Shown here: piece by piece, positions 18,196 through 28,487 of the stretch | How positions within the stretch are numbered: position 1 is the stretch's first letter | Layout of the letters: every line of letters begins with the position of its first letter | NCBI RefSeq assembly: GCF_020511155.1 | Contig: NZ_CP041216.1 | Span: 3,658,001 to 3,722,000 of the forward strand | Length of the DNA: 64,000 bases | Reading direction: 5' to 3' | Source of the DNA: Shewanella glacialimarina | Lineage (GTDB): Bacteria > Pseudomonadota > Gammaproteobacteria > Enterobacterales > Shewanellaceae | Notes under the pieces: generated by a model | The model's input: the letters and a program-made list of their open reading frames with translations, nothing else | Told to the model about the DNA's origin: nothing | Database searches by the model: none | Program-made: the position numbers and the translations under genes

Positions 18196-19562
18196 TAACT
18201 TTCCTCTGAAGACATTTCAGCAGATATTGGCCAATCTGCAGCATCAACTGAATCTAAATGACACACACCCTGCTCGCCCTGCCATTTTTGAATAAATACA
18301 TTGTCCGGATCATATGTTTTACTTTGTTTGGCGATATTAAAATGACGACCACCTCTTGGGTCTGCGCCCACGCCGGCAATGTATTGCCAATTACCCCAGT
18401 TTGAAGCGACATCATAATCGATAAGTTGTTTTTCAAAATATGCCGCGCCATAGCGCCAATCAACGCCTAACTCGTTGACCAGACAACTGGCGACAATTTG
18501 CCTTCCCCGGTTGGACATATATCCAGTGGCATTGAGTTGCTTCATACAGGCATTCACTAACGGATACGGTGTTGTGCCATGGCACCACTTTTGAAAACGT
18601 TCAGGAAAGTAACTGGTTAATGGCGCGGTTTGCTTGCCTCCTTTGAAGTTAAATAATTGCGTTGCTAGCCTCAAGGCTAACCAATGGAAATATTCTCGCC
18701 AAAGTAATTCAAAGCCTATCCAATAGGTAGAATCATTAGCACCATGTTGAGCTTCATATTGCCGCACAGCAGTCCAAACTTGGCGAGCAGAAAGATTACC
18801 ATGGGCTAAAAAAGGGCTAAATTTAGTCGAGTTATCAAAACCATCCAGCTCATTACGAGTCACTTTATATGTGCTGGGTAAATCGCTACTGAAGTAGTGA
18901 TGCAAATGCTTGAGCGCACTTAGCTCGCCACCTAACATCAATGACTTTTGTTGATGCTGACTTGCCAAAACTAAAGGCAATCCTACTTGGTGTTGATCAA
19001 ACAAAGCGGTGTCAATAACGAATGGATTGGGCAGTGTATCTAACCAGGTTTGGCAACATTGAGACACTTCAAGACGGTATTTTTCTATCTTGCGCCTGAA
19101 CTGCGAGAAACTCGAAAACTCAGTATCAAATTCATTCATTTGCTCATAACTGAATAAGCTATCACTCCACTCTGACACAAACTTCACTTGTGTTAGCTTT
19201 TGCTTTAGTCGCTGCCAAAGTTTGATTTCATTCCAGCCCACATTATCTGAATAACCGACTAAGTTAATTTTGTTTGATTGCACAATATGAGAAATCACCA
19301 CATCAGGTTTGCCATAACAAACATGCAGTTGATGACCCAAAAGGCTAAGTTGACTGCGGAGATCGTCAAGCGACTGCAGTATAAAATCAAGTCGATGCAG
19401 GCCGATAGAAGTTTGCTGGTAGTTATTCGCTTTCAATAACATAGGGTCAAACACATACACAAAAGCGATTTCAGTGCTTTGACGGATCAAGGCACTCAAA
19501 GCAAGGTTATCTTTTAATCTTAAGTCGTTGGTAAAACAAAACAAGCCGCGATATAAAGACAA
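18195..19562 (-). CDS. DASH-family cryptochrome
   Basis: 455 residues. Begins [17 protein letters not shown] (antenna domain) and has the Cry-DASH FAD-domain blocks [47 protein letters not shown] and the very typical [13 protein letters not shown] and [16 protein letters not shown]. Cry-DASH proteins bind FAD and methenyltetrahydrofolate and repair cyclobutane dimers in single-stranded or looped DNA. The start is TTG at 19562: an in-frame stop lies a few codons upstream and a nearby ATG is out of frame. It is the first gene of the photolyase operon, with about 150 bases of leader before the rluF terminator. Confidence 0.92.
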   Translation of the reverse strand: MSLYRGLFCFTNDLRLKDNLALSALIRQSTEIAFVYVFDPMLLKANNYQQTSIGLHRLDFILQSLDDLRSQLSLLGHQLHVCYGKPDVVISHIVQSNKINLVGYSDNVGWNEIKLWQRLKQKLTQVKFVSEWSDSLFSYEQMNEFDTEFSSFSQFRRKIEKYRLEVSQCCQTWLDTLPNPFVIDTALFDQHQVGLPLVLASQHQQKSLMLGGELSALKHLHHYFSSDLPSTYKVTRNELDGFDNSTKFSPFLAHGNLSARQVWTAVRQYEAQHGANDSTYWIGFELLWREYFHWLALRLATQLFNFKGGKQTAPLTSYFPERFQKWCHGTTPYPLVNACMKQLNATGYMSNRGRQIVASCLVNELGVDWRYGAAYFEKQLIDYDVASNWGNWQYIAGVGADPRGGRHFNIAKQSKTYDPDNVFIQKWQGEQGVCHLDSVDAADWPISAEMSSEES

Positions 19563-19707
19563 GTCATACTCACAATGTCAGTGAAACATGATTGTTGTAC
19601 GAGCTAAATTAAAAAAAAGTTTAGTCTTGTGAGTCTATATGATGTCAGTTTCTATTGATTAATGTGCTGAAAATTATTATCTATCCAAGGCTGCGTTAAT
19701 CCGCTCA

Positions 19708-19744
19708 TTAAAAAAGGCCATCAATATTAGTTGATGGCCTTTAA
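19708..19744 (-). terminator. Intrinsic terminator of rluF
   Basis: Inverted repeat AAAGGCCATCAA / TTGATGGCCTTT with a 6-base loop; on the minus strand it is followed by a T-run. Located 19 bases downstream of the rluF stop. Confidence 0.85.
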
Positions 19745-19762
19745 AGTATTCAATTTGAGCGA

Positions 19763-20695
19763 TTAACGCTTAGGCTTTCTAGACGGGCTAGGTTTACCGT
19801 TACCGTTTTGTGCCTGGCCTTTAGTTTGCCCCCTTGGCGCTCCTTTTGCCTGACCTTTATGTTTTGTGCTGCGATTATGCTGCATGAAGTGTTCTGGCCC
19901 TTCAATTTTATCGCGCAATGATTCAGTTTTAGGCTTAGGTTTTGGCTTTTTCTTGGCCACAGACTTTTTATCTTCTGATGAGGAGTCTTTTATCATCTCA
20001 AACAACACATCGAGTTCTTGCTTATCTAAATCGCGCCACTCACCAATGGGTAACCCTTTAAGGCTAACATTCATGATTTGTTGGCGTTCAAGCTTAGTCA
20101 CTTCAAAACCAAAATGCTCACACATGCGTCGAATTTGGCGATTTAATCCCTGTACAAGTACAATTTTAAAAGCATAAGGTGCAACTTGTTCAACTTTACA
20201 CTTTTTCGTTACTACACCAAGAATAGGTACACCTGCAGCCATACCTTTAATAAAGCTATCGGTAATCGGTTTATTAACCGTAACCACATACTCTTTGTCG
20301 TGATTATTGCCTGCCCGGAGGATTTTATTAACTAAGTCACCGTTGTTCGTCAAAAAGATTAACCCTTGCGAGTCTTTATCTAACCGACCAATAGGAAAAA
20401 TACGTGTTGAATGATTAACAAAATCAACAATATTGTCGCGTTCAGTTCCTTCTGTAGTACTAACAATGCCCACTGGTTTATTCAGCGCAATAAATACCAA
20501 GTCTTCAGCATCCTTAGGTTCGATATCGTGACCATTAACCTTAACTTTATCGCCAGCGGTAACATGATCGCCTACCTGGGCACGCTTACCGTTAATAAAT
20601 ACATTACCTTGCTCAATATAACGGTCGGCATCACGTCTTGAGCAAATGCCACTTTCGCTGATGTATTTATTTAGGCGGATTGCTGAATCTGTCAC
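19763..20695 (-). CDS. rluF: 23S rRNA pseudouridine synthase RluF
   Basis: 310 residues. S4 RNA-binding domain at 5-60 ([20 protein letters not shown]) followed by the RsuA/RluB-E/F catalytic domain; catalytic Asp106 in [26 protein letters not shown], and [16 protein letters not shown]. RluF converts U2604 (and weakly U2605) of 23S rRNA to pseudouridine. A basic Lys/Pro/Gly/Gln-rich tail occupies the last 75 residues. The start is GTG. Single gene with its own terminator. RluE/RluB are the alternatives, but the S4 sequence and [14 protein letters not shown] fit RluF best. Confidence 0.88.
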   Translation of the reverse strand: MTDSAIRLNKYISESGICSRRDADRYIEQGNVFINGKRAQVGDHVTAGDKVKVNGHDIEPKDAEDLVFIALNKPVGIVSTTEGTERDNIVDFVNHSTRIFPIGRLDKDSQGLIFLTNNGDLVNKILRAGNNHDKEYVVTVNKPITDSFIKGMAAGVPILGVVTKKCKVEQVAPYAFKIVLVQGLNRQIRRMCEHFGFEVTKLERQQIMNVSLKGLPIGEWRDLDKQELDVLFEMIKDSSSEDKKSVAKKKPKPKPKTESLRDKIEGPEHFMQHNRSTKHKGQAKGAPRGQTKGQAQNGNGKPSPSRKPKR

Positions 20696-21066
20696 TTTAG
20701 AATTCCTATGGGTAAAATTTGTCGTTCAAGGTGGTCATGATTTTAACGGTGTAATAAAAAACATCAATAGTCTATAAATACAAGGCGTAATGTCGCTGCT
20801 GAGTTTATCAATTTTTAGATGCCTTGCCTAAGCCTGAATACACATTAATGGGGATATTGAAGCTAGATCTCATCTACCTTTGAGGTTTAAGCTAAGTTTG
20901 TCAGGGTTAAAGATTTGAGTTCGATGAGTGAACGCATTGGTTTATCTCGTCACGACACGTACATTGAGGAAAAATCGGGAAAAGAAGAGTGGTAATAGCA
21001 GCGAGGCTATCGCGACTGCTGAAAATAGTATGATTAAATATAAGCTGCACTAGGTAATTTTTAGGC
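20696..21066. other. Intergenic region without recognised gene
   Basis: About 370 bases between rluF and the cold-shock terminator. A 23-codon ORF (20924-20995, plus strand) and a 27-codon open stretch before it have no convincing ribosome site or family. Promoter for rluF is expected in the right-to-left direction close to 20700; no clear boxes were identified. Confidence 0.5.
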
Positions 21067-21102
21067 AAAAAAAAGCGCAAACAGTCGTGAGACTATTCGC
21101 GC
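21067..21102 (-). terminator. Intrinsic terminator of the cold-shock gene
   Basis: GCGCGAATAGTC pairs with GACTGTTTGCGC (two mismatched/wobble positions) across TCAC, followed on the minus strand by eight T. Starts 20 bases after the stop codon. Confidence 0.9.
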
Positions 21103-21122
21103 TATCTTACTAAAGTAAGAAC

Positions 21123-21332
21123 TTACTCAGCAGTAACGTTAGCTGCTTGAGGACCTTTTTGGCCTTGTTCTACTTCGAAAGATACTTTTTGGCCTTCAGC
21201 TAAAGTTTTGAAACCATCTGAAGTGATTGAACGGAAATGAACGAAAACGTCCGCGCCGCCGTTATCAGGAGTAATAAAGCCAAAACCTTTATCTTCGTTA
21301 AACCATTTTACTAAACCAGTTGTTTTAGACAT
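21123..21332 (-). CDS. Cold-shock protein, CspA family
   Basis: 69 residues, a single cold-shock domain. RNP1 is KGFGFI (15-20) and RNP2 VFVHF (29-33), with aromatic nucleic-acid-binding residues Trp10, Phe11, Phe17, Phe19, Phe30, His32, Phe33. It binds single-stranded RNA/DNA and melts mRNA structure. The ribosome site AAGGGA lies 10 bases before the ATG. Upstream about 200 bases of AT-rich sequence could be the long leader usual in this family; I did not identify a cold box. Which paralog (CspA, C, D, E, G) cannot be decided. Confidence 0.93.
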   Translation of the reverse strand: MSKTTGLVKWFNEDKGFGFITPDNGGADVFVHFRSITSDGFKTLAEGQKVSFEVEQGQKGPQAANVTAE

Positions 21333-21999
21333 TTTGTGTCCCTTATATAATAAATTAATAAATCTATCGCGAAAATGCGATGCACTGAAGCTTGAATTAT
21401 TGAATGTGACTATAAAGCTAAGGGAAACACTGTGGATAACAACGATAAAACGAAGAGATCTAAAGCTTTTCTTTTACTTAATACTCATTAATAACTCTGT
21501 TTGCCAGAGCAGGCTATATAATACCTCAGTTAGGATTATTGTAAAGACTTAATTAGCCCACATTTTAAAATACACCATCTTTATTTTTAAGATAATGTAA
21601 TCAAACTCCTGCTAATACAATGATTACTGGTCCTTGAACCTAAACTAACTAGAACAGAGTATTCAGTAATAATGGTTAACATCGCAGATAAGGGGATCAC
21701 ATACTCATACTAACGGATAGCAAAACCTGTTTTCTGGATAAGTAACCTCAGATCGGGATAATAAATGCATATCAAACAGCACTTTGCACCGCTAACTTCG
21801 TTATTATTTACCCAAGAAGACTTACAATAGATTAGCTATTGATGCATAAATTCGCCTTGTTAACAGCGCAAAGCTCAAGTTTGAAAGTAAACACTTGAGC
21901 TTTTACTGTTTCAATACCGTTTATTCACCTCTTAACCCGAGTTGAGGTTAAATATTGTTACTAGAGCTATCGAATATAAAGTGCTGATGATGGGATAAA
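21333..21999. other. Long intergenic region upstream of the cold-shock gene
   Basis: About 670 bases. The part next to the gene (to about 21540) is the presumed cold-shock leader and promoter. At 21873-21904 an 8-bp inverted repeat (GCTCAAGT / ACTTGAGC) followed by TTTTACTGTTT looks like a plus-strand terminator, but no gene precedes it; a small RNA could lie upstream. No coding frame is convincing. Confidence 0.4.
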
Positions 22000-22026
22000 A
22001 AATTAGCGCCTTAAAAAAGGCGCTAA
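22000..22026 (-). terminator. Intrinsic terminator of the VF530-family gene
   Basis: TTAGCGCCTT / AAGGCGCTAA with a 4-base loop; on the minus strand it is followed by TTTTTTAT. Located 56 bases after the stop of the gene at 22082. Confidence 0.85.
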
Positions 22027-22081
22027 TATGTTTTAGTGTATTGAGTTAAGTCTGCTAATTAAGCTTGAGTAAGCTAAACGA

Positions 22082-22576
22082 CTAATTACCCCAGGGATTT
22101 TTAGGGTCTTGCGATGGCGCAGGTCGATTGCTACTAGTGCGTTTATTTTGCGCATAGGCATCTTGAGTTTTTGGCTTATCTTTACCATATTGAGGGCGGC
22201 TATTATTACGCTTCATCTCTTGATAATCTGATGTCGCTTTGTCACGCATCTCAGCAACTAACTCCACGGTTAGCTCTTGAGGCTTACGCGGCATAATGCC
22301 ATCAAAAAATCCGCGTTCCCGAGGTTTTAACTCAAACTGCGCCGCACTACCTTTGGGCATACGCTTAAAACGATAAAGGTAAAAGTTTTCTACGCGTTCC
22401 CTAGCCCATTCAGTCTTTTTTAAAAACTTCACAGCGGCTTCCATACTTGGGTTGGTATGAAAACACTCTAAACGCAGTGCTGCGTATAGGATTTTCCAAT
22501 CGTAAAAGTCGACTAGCTCTGTCACCATGGTTTCTAATTTTAAACCATGTAGTGGGTTATTCTGTTGTAATTCAAT
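22082..22576 (-). CDS. VF530-family (DUF2132) DNA-binding-like protein
   Basis: 164 residues from the ATG at 22576, which follows GGAA at proper spacing; the frame extends 5 codons further to a TTG. Residues 1-75 match the VF530/DUF2132 domain (NNPLHGLKLETMVTELVDFY, then CFHTNPSMEAAVKFLKKTEWARERVENFYL), a small helical fold known from Vibrio fischeri VF530. The remaining 90 residues are basic and Pro/Gln/Asn-rich, probably disordered. The biochemical role is not established, and DNA binding is only suggested for the family. Monocistronic. Confidence 0.85.
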   Translation of the reverse strand: MELQQNNPLHGLKLETMVTELVDFYDWKILYAALRLECFHTNPSMEAAVKFLKKTEWARERVENFYLYRFKRMPKGSAAQFELKPRERGFFDGIMPRKPQELTVELVAEMRDKATSDYQEMKRNNSRPQYGKDKPKTQDAYAQNKRTSSNRPAPSQDPKNPWGN

Positions 22577-22720
22577 CATAAAGAGTTCCAATAACCGAAT
22601 TTTCGGTTTTTTTGTAGCAAAAACGACAACGGTATCAATATCAATCTATTCAATATGAGCCGCCGAATACGCCTATGATAGCAAATAAATCATCCTTATC
22701 TAAGCGAACCGCTAATATAA

Positions 22721-22751
22721 AAATAGCTTAGATATAAAACCTAAGCTATTT
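22721..22751. repeat. Inverted repeat downstream of the chemoreceptor gene
   Basis: Perfect 11-bp dyad AAATAGCTTAG / CTAAGCTATTT with a 9-base spacer. It lies between the chemoreceptor stop at 22814 and the start of the VF530 gene, so it may terminate the former, though the T-run is weak. Confidence 0.5.
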
Positions 22752-22813
22752 GCACTCACATGAATAAAACCATTATCTGATTAACACGTCATATTAAGCG
22801 ACCCACAAGATGC

Positions 22814-24253
22814 CTATGCTGTGTGGTAATGCTCTAAAATTTTACCTAAACTTTCTGATGCTTTAGATAAATCTTTAACACTATTTGACGACTGCTTTGC
22901 CAGGTCTTTAATTGTATTGGCTTTTTGACGGATATCACTTAGCTCCGATGCAATATCATTTGCGACTGCACTTTGCTGCTGTGATGACGCTGCAATCTGG
23001 AAGCTCATATCGATGACGACTTGAGAAGATTCGTTAATTGAACTGACATCGGTACCAATAAGACTCACAAGCTCGCTACTGGTTTGTGCTTGTTTAACAG
23101 TATTCTGAGTAATACGGTCCATATTGTTGGTTTCTGATTGTAAGTTTTCAATCATAGTATGAATTTCTACCGTTGCAGCCTGAGTTCTACTGGCTAGGGT
23201 ACGGACTTCATCGGCCACTACCGCAAAACCACGCCCCATTTCGCCTGCGCGCGCAGCTTCAATAGCAGCATTTAACGCCAATAAATTAGTTTGCTGGGAA
23301 ATAGCATTAATAGTAGTGATGACATCATTAATATTAACCGCGTTTGTTTTTAGCGTATTAACTGACTCAGAGGTTTGCTCAATAAGCACTGATAATTGCT
23401 CAATCTCACTAATCGCTTTTTGGACTCGCTCAAAGCTTTGACTAATAGATTTTGAGTTTTGCTCAACTTGACTGACTGATTTCTGCGAGATGCTAGACAC
23501 CTCGGCAGCAGAAGCTGTCATTTCCTCCATTGCCGTAGCAACCGAATCAAGAGATGAATACTGGTGATCAATTTGCAATTCGCTTTCATGGTTTACATTG
23601 GCAAACGAATTTGAAGTACTGTTTAATGTTTTAGCATTCGCTTTAACTGTAGTGACCAGTTCACTTAATGTATCCATGGCTTTATCAAGTGCACAACCAA
23701 TGGTACCAAACTCATCCCTGCCAGGATGGAAACCTAATCGAGAGGTAAGATTACCCTTGCCAATGTTTTCGGTCGTATTCCAAAGCACCCAAAGCGCCCC
23801 GCCAATAAAGGTAGCATTCCAGTAAGTAATTAACCCGAAAGGCAATAGCCATAACAGGGTTAAAAACGCACTCGTTAACGCATCACTTTTAGCTGCGGCT
23901 TCTTGATTGGCAACAGCTTCAGTCAAAGCGTAATTCTCACCAGATGTTGCACGCATAACAGCAGTGATGGAGTCTCGGTTACGGCTTGACTGAGATAAGC
24001 CTGTGGTTTGAATATTTAATTTATCTAACTTATCTGTTTGTTCAGCACCATCAGTCGCTTGCAAAATACCTTTTAATTGGCTTTCAAGCATAAATTGTGA
24101 CTGCTGCTCTATTAGGTTGATATTGTCTTGATAACGAAAAGTCGCTAGGCTGATTATTGCAAGTGCAAAGACACCAAATATGACCCAAAATTTGTCATTA
24201 ATAGACATTTTAATAAATATTTTATCAATACTACGAAAATCAACTTCTTTCAT
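22814..24253 (-). CDS. Methyl-accepting chemotaxis protein
   Basis: 479 residues. Membrane helix 1 at about 21-39, a short periplasmic region of about 85 residues, a broad hydrophobic segment at about 127-162, then a HAMP-like linker and the cytoplasmic signalling coiled coil. The hairpin tip is the invariant [18 protein letters not shown] followed by [17 protein letters not shown], which docks CheA and CheW. The small periplasmic part resembles no known ligand domain. An internal ATG at codon 16 is an alternative start, but neither has a strong ribosome site. Single gene; a sigma-28-like promoter lies upstream. Confidence 0.93.
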   Translation of the reverse strand: MKEVDFRSIDKIFIKMSINDKFWVIFGVFALAIISLATFRYQDNINLIEQQSQFMLESQLKGILQATDGAEQTDKLDKLNIQTTGLSQSSRNRDSITAVMRATSGENYALTEAVANQEAAAKSDALTSAFLTLLWLLPFGLITYWNATFIGGALWVLWNTTENIGKGNLTSRLGFHPGRDEFGTIGCALDKAMDTLSELVTTVKANAKTLNSTSNSFANVNHESELQIDHQYSSLDSVATAMEEMTASAAEVSSISQKSVSQVEQNSKSISQSFERVQKAISEIEQLSVLIEQTSESVNTLKTNAVNINDVITTINAISQQTNLLALNAAIEAARAGEMGRGFAVVADEVRTLASRTQAATVEIHTMIENLQSETNNMDRITQNTVKQAQTSSELVSLIGTDVSSINESSQVVIDMSFQIAASSQQQSAVANDIASELSDIRQKANTIKDLAKQSSNSVKDLSKASESLGKILEHYHTA

Positions 24254-24275
24254 ACTTCAGTCCAACTCTTTAGTG

Positions 24276-24303
24276 ATGACGGCATTTATGCAATCTTAGA
24301 TTA
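24276..24303 (-). promoter_or_regulatory. Possible sigma-28 (FliA) promoter of the chemoreceptor gene
   Basis: On the minus strand TAAT is followed after 16 bases by GCCGTCAT, resembling TAAA-N15-GCCGATAA. The match is partial. It lies 25-50 bases before the start codon at 24253, a fitting place for a chemotaxis gene. Confidence 0.3.
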
Positions 24304-24479
24304 AAAATGTACAAATGACAGCAAGGATAAATATAATATCTACATAGGACAAAAAACATGGCATTTGAGGTACATCATAAACATATCTTTTAGTATAAAT
24401 AAACGTCACATTTACTTTGATGTAGAAAAACCTTCGTTTGGGCATTCCATCCTACGCATATTTACGGTATAAGGACGCA

Positions 24480-25340
24480 ATGAAAATCCCAAAAAGAATC
24501 CAACCTCTGGTTGAAGAAGGCTTGGTGGACGAAGTCCTCAGTCAATTAATGAGTGGCAAAGAAGCTACTGTTTATGTCGTGCGTTGCGGCGAGGATATTC
24601 GCTGCGCCAAAGTTTATAAAGATGTAGACAAGCGAAGCTTTAAACAAGCGGTGCAATATCAAGAAGGCCGTAAAGTTCGCAATAGTCGCCGCGCTAGAGC
24701 GATGGAAAAGGGATCGAAATTTGGCCGCGACCAACAAGAAGAAGCCTGGCAGAATGCCGAGGTCGATGCACTGTATAAGCTAGCGGATGCAGGCGTACGT
24801 GTGCCTAAACCTTATGGCTGCTATTCAGGCGTATTGTTGATGGAATTGGTCACAGATGATGACGGTATGGTAGCACCGCGCCTAAACGACGTTGAAATGA
24901 CAACCGAGGATGCTATTCGTGATCATGCCAGCATGATTGAATATACTAAGTTAATGTTATGTGCTGGTTTAGTTCATGGTGATTTATCTGAATTTAATGT
25001 ACTGGTAGATAGTAACGGACCTGTCATTATTGACTTACCTCAAGCTGTTGATGCGGCCGCCAATAACAATGCAGAATGGATGTTTGCCCGCGATGTAAAC
25101 AACATGACCAACTACTATAGTCAATTCGCTCCAGAGCTTGCCGTGACTAAGTATGCCAAAGAAATGTGGGCATTATTTGAAGCGGGAGAGTTAACTCCTC
25201 TTTCGAAACTGACCGGCGAATTCCAAGAAAGTGAGCATATTGCCGATGTGGGTGCCATTCTTGAGGAAATTAATGCTGCTAGGGAAGAAGAACAAGAACG
25301 TTTACAGCGAATTGTAGACGCAAATTCTGATCAAGACTAG
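24480..25340 (+). CDS. RIO-type serine/threonine protein kinase (PA4780-like)
   Basis: 286 residues from the ATG at 24480, which has AAGGA 5 bases upstream; the open frame begins earlier at 24438 without a ribosome site. RIO-kinase features: the glycine-poor nucleotide loop LMSGKEATVYVV, Lys44 in CAKVYK, the catalytic HGDLSEFNVLV with Asp168 and the metal-binding Asp185 in IIDLPQAVD. The stretch RRARAMEKGSKFGR is typical of RIO1-like proteins. Bacterial members are little studied, and their substrates are unknown. Monocistronic. Confidence 0.9.
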   Translation: MKIPKRIQPLVEEGLVDEVLSQLMSGKEATVYVVRCGEDIRCAKVYKDVDKRSFKQAVQYQEGRKVRNSRRARAMEKGSKFGRDQQEEAWQNAEVDALYKLADAGVRVPKPYGCYSGVLLMELVTDDDGMVAPRLNDVEMTTEDAIRDHASMIEYTKLMLCAGLVHGDLSEFNVLVDSNGPVIIDLPQAVDAAANNNAEWMFARDVNNMTNYYSQFAPELAVTKYAKEMWALFEAGELTPLSKLTGEFQESEHIADVGAILEEINAAREEEQERLQRIVDANSDQD

Positions 25341-25625
25341 TTTGTAGAATCGATGATATAAAATGTTCATGGTGCTTTACTGTTCACTAGTGGAGTTGTT
25401 CTACTCCACTTAATTTAGCCTTAGCCGCATATGATGACTTAACTTCTCTCTATTTTTTGACGTGAGCTAACTCTTAAAAATAATTTCTCAGCAAATCAAT
25501 ATTATTCTAATTTAATCATCTTTGGCGCTAGCGATGAGCGGGATAGCAGGCTAGGATGAAGTAAGTTTAGTAAAATATTAATTTCTACATTCCACGCTCA
25601 ATACCAAAGCAAAACAGTGGCCAAT

Positions 25626-26519
25626 ATGATATTGAAAAATACATTGTTATTTACTCTGCTATTCTGTTGCCAGTCTTACATTGTTTGGGGGCAAAATGCA
25701 GAATCAATTTGTTCTGAACCGATAAAAGTCGGCTTTAATGATTGGGCACCCTACTCTTGGGTTGATGCCTCAGGTAATGCTGTCGGACTCGATATCGACA
25801 TGCTTACTCTTGTTGCTAATAATCTTGGCTGCCAAGTAAACTTTATCCACATGCCGATTAAGCGTGCTCACCAAATGTTAAAGGCTGGCACCTTAGACAT
25901 GATGATGGGAGCCAGCTACACAAAAGAGCGAGAGAAGTATGCCTTTTTTAGCCAATCATACAGAGATGAAGAAATAAGATTGTTTACCAAGGCAGATACC
26001 TTACCTCAAATTAGTATAGAAAAATGGCAGGATATTTTTAGTCAGAAGTTAACGCTGTTAGTGCCTACCTATGGCTGGTATGGGAAAGACTATTTACAGT
26101 CAAAAGCAGAATTACAAAATCAGGGCTTATTAGTTATTAGCCAGGATGCGGCACAATCGGTAAGGATGCTCGCCTATAAAAGAGGCGATATTCTGATCGG
26201 CGACTCCATTTCTTTACCTTACATAGCGAATCAATCAGAGAATCTTGCACTAGAACCATTACCTCTTCTTGTAGACAGCAATAAAATTCATTTCATGTTA
26301 AGTAAACAAACAAAAAGCTCTGGCTTATTACAGGAAATAAACAATGCCATCTCAACCCTATCAAACCGCGGGGCATTAGCAAAGGTGGTTAACAAATGGC
26401 AGAATATTTCTGTCGCACAAACCCCAAAAACATCTACTGAAGAACCAATCCAAGCACCTGCTGTTATAGACAATCATGGTGCTTTCAATTATACGGGCCA
26501 AGGGCAGCTAAGCCGTTAG
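25626..26519 (+). CDS. Periplasmic solute-binding protein, family 3 (amino-acid type)
   Basis: 297 residues from ATG 25626 (a GTG at 25617 is an alternative; neither has a strong ribosome site). Signal peptide about 1-22 (CQSYIVWG-QN). Two-lobe SBP_bac_3 fold: IKVGFNDWAPYSWVDASG, then VGLDIDMLTLVANNLGC, then GTLDMMMGASYTKEREKYAFFS, and the terminal helix ISTLSNRGALAKVVNKW. About 35 extra residues rich in Pro, Thr and Gln follow the fold. No permease or ATPase is adjacent, so it may be an orphan binding protein, a sensor ligand carrier, or serve a transporter elsewhere. Confidence 0.88.
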   Translation: MILKNTLLFTLLFCCQSYIVWGQNAESICSEPIKVGFNDWAPYSWVDASGNAVGLDIDMLTLVANNLGCQVNFIHMPIKRAHQMLKAGTLDMMMGASYTKEREKYAFFSQSYRDEEIRLFTKADTLPQISIEKWQDIFSQKLTLLVPTYGWYGKDYLQSKAELQNQGLLVISQDAAQSVRMLAYKRGDILIGDSISLPYIANQSENLALEPLPLLVDSNKIHFMLSKQTKSSGLLQEINNAISTLSNRGALAKVVNKWQNISVAQTPKTSTEEPIQAPAVIDNHGAFNYTGQGQLSR

Positions 26520-26631
26520 TGATTGATGACTAACACTGCAGCTTTAGGCTAGCGTTTTCCCCTTAATCGCGCTGAAGTTATTACTTTAGAATAACAAAGT
26601 TAGCGTTAGATTATGTGTTTCCAGAGAAAAC

Positions 26632-27021
26632 TTAATATAAATCAGCATTAAAACGGGCAACTCTTGCTTCAGCTACAGTGCAATCGGTGATCTGCATTAA
26701 TTCACTTAAGGTGATATTGGGGCTTTGGATGATTAAACGTTTAAGCTTGTTTTCTAACGATTCTAACTTGTCAGCATGACCTAGTAAGCCTGTATCAATT
26801 TTTTGGATTAAATAACCAAACGCCTCAGCCTGCTCTGTTTTTAATCGCATTGAAAATGATTGCACCTGAATCGCCGAACCTATTATCAGCCAGTTCCTCG
26901 AACGACGCACACGTTTAAGCTCACAACCAGATTGCAAGGCTATAGCTTTAGCATGCTTAACATTGTTTCCCTCTATTCGATGAATAAGTGAAGGCAGTGA
27001 AATAGTGATCGGTTCATCCAT
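26632..27021 (-). CDS. Small protein of the ribosome-recycling-factor-like family seen in Vibrio/Shewanella
   Basis: 129 residues from the ATG at 27021 (MDEPITISLPSLIHRI); the frame stays open to 27096 but the added residues look like read-through of the promoter region. The sequence has ISLPSLIHRIEGNNVKHA, then GCELKRVRRSRNW and a C-terminal helical part with TLSELMQITDCTVAEARVAR, resembling a short helix-turn-helix. I recall similar 125-130 residue proteins annotated as ribosome recycling factor family in this group; the function is not established and the similarity was not tested. Confidence 0.6.
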   Translation of the reverse strand: MDEPITISLPSLIHRIEGNNVKHAKAIALQSGCELKRVRRSRNWLIIGSAIQVQSFSMRLKTEQAEAFGYLIQKIDTGLLGHADKLESLENKLKRLIIQSPNITLSELMQITDCTVAEARVARFNADLY

Positions 27022-27274
27022 TGATATGTTTACCAAGATAATGTTTATCGTTAACTGAATACAGAGGAACACCGTAACAAGTCGCCGCGCTTCCAAAAAT
27101 ATAAAGTAATATTTTCAAAAGCTTATATTAAAAACCACACTCTGAATTTTACATGAAAAAGATCACGCTTTTTGTTAGAAATATATTTTCAATTTGCTCT
27201 GCCAAACTGATTACTTTTTTTTGCCTTCTGATAGAATGCGCCGCGTCACATAAGTGTCATTTTGGAGTTGTTGC

Positions 27275-28402
27275 ATGAGCGTTTCTCCCTTACCAATTGG
27301 CAATACATTGCGTTGGTTCAGTTTAATAGCATCACTGTATTTACTATTGCTTGCTGTCGCAATGATAAGTACAGGTTTTAAATTAGCAAGCGGTGAACAA
27401 GCAATGGCATTGTTTGAGTTTGCTTCACACCCTGTAACCGGATTAATGGTCGGTTTAATTGCCACCGCGTTAATCCAATCATCAAGTACTACTACCAGTA
27501 TTATTGTCGGCTTAGTCGCTGGCGGTTTACCTCTACAAATCGCTATTCCCATGATCATGGGAGCAAATATAGGCACCACCTTAACCAATACCTTAGTTAG
27601 CTTAGGACACTTACGTTGTCAGCATGAATTTCGTCGTGCCTTTGCAGGCGCAACCGTGCATGACTTTTTCAATTTACTCGCGGTGTGCATCTTCTTACCA
27701 TTAGAAATTATGTTTGGCTTACTGGAAAAGTTAAGCGGCTGGATAGTCGCCCCCTTTGCCGCAATGGGCAGTTCTGGCAGCATTGGTTTCGATTTTATCA
27801 AACCGATGACAAAGCCTGTAACCGAATTTATTTCCAGCCAACTACAGTTTGAAAACCCAATCATTAATGGCACGATTGTCATTGGATTGGGTATATTCAT
27901 TTTGTTTTTTGCGGTGTTATTTATGGGGCAGCAACTGAAAACCTTAATGGTTGGACGCGCAGAAACAATCTTAAAAACGGCATTGGGTCGCGGACCTGGT
28001 CATGGCATTGCAGCAGGTACAGCTGTTACGGTGCTGGTGCAATCTTCATCCACCACGACAAGTTTGATAGTGCCGCTTATAGGCAACAATATTATTACCC
28101 TAAAAGAAGCTTATCCCTTCACCTTAGGCGCGAATATTGGCACCTGTATTACCGCATTACTGGCGGCAATGGCTGTTTCTGGCGATCACGCAATATTGGG
28201 ATTACAAATAGCATTTGTGCATTTGTGTTTTAACGTATTAGGCGTATTAGTGCTGTACGGTATCCCTTCCTTCCGTAACTTGCCGATTAACTGTGCCGAA
28301 TGGTTAGCTGAAAAAGCCCAAAATAATAAATTAACTGTAGTGGCTCATATAGCTACAGTCTTCTTTATTATTCCTGCAGCGCTGATTACGATGACGCACT
28401 GA
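27275..28402 (+). CDS. nptA: Na+/phosphate cotransporter (SLC34/NptA family)
   Basis: 375 residues from the ATG at 27275, with GGAG 8 bases upstream. Two inverted NaPi-II repeats each carry the QSSSTTTS motif (about residues 68 and 263) and a following GANIGT loop (GANIGTTLTNTLVS and GANIGTCITALLAA), the hallmarks of Na/Pi cotransporters. About eight to ten membrane helices. There is no C-terminal PhoU-like domain. It imports (or balances) inorganic phosphate with Na+. Single gene with its own terminator. Confidence 0.9.
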   Translation: MSVSPLPIGNTLRWFSLIASLYLLLLAVAMISTGFKLASGEQAMALFEFASHPVTGLMVGLIATALIQSSSTTTSIIVGLVAGGLPLQIAIPMIMGANIGTTLTNTLVSLGHLRCQHEFRRAFAGATVHDFFNLLAVCIFLPLEIMFGLLEKLSGWIVAPFAAMGSSGSIGFDFIKPMTKPVTEFISSQLQFENPIINGTIVIGLGIFILFFAVLFMGQQLKTLMVGRAETILKTALGRGPGHGIAAGTAVTVLVQSSSTTTSLIVPLIGNNIITLKEAYPFTLGANIGTCITALLAAMAVSGDHAILGLQIAFVHLCFNVLGVLVLYGIPSFRNLPINCAEWLAEKAQNNKLTVVAHIATVFFIIPAALITMTH

Positions 28403-28435
28403 TTGTCGTTTAGATAGAATAAGCAGATCATATTG

Positions 28436-28470
28436 ATGGGGTTCCGAAAAAATCTGAACCCCATTTTTTA
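28436..28470 (+). terminator. Intrinsic terminator of the Na/phosphate transporter gene
   Basis: ATGGGGTTC / GAACCCCAT with an 11-base loop followed by TTTTTTATTT. It also lies just past the stop of the convergent lipoprotein gene at 28488. Confidence 0.88.
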
Positions 28471-28487
28471 TTTAACCCGATCAGAGA

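Noticed and set aside
20924..20995. 23-codon frame MSERIGLSRHDT...
   Set aside because: Too short, with no clear ribosome site and no family.
21334..21552. Plus-strand open frame opposite the cold-shock leader
   Set aside because: No ribosome site; it lies in the presumed leader and promoter of the cold-shock gene.
27211..27588. 125-codon minus-strand frame
   Set aside because: Antisense to the clear Na/phosphate transporter gene; a shadow frame.
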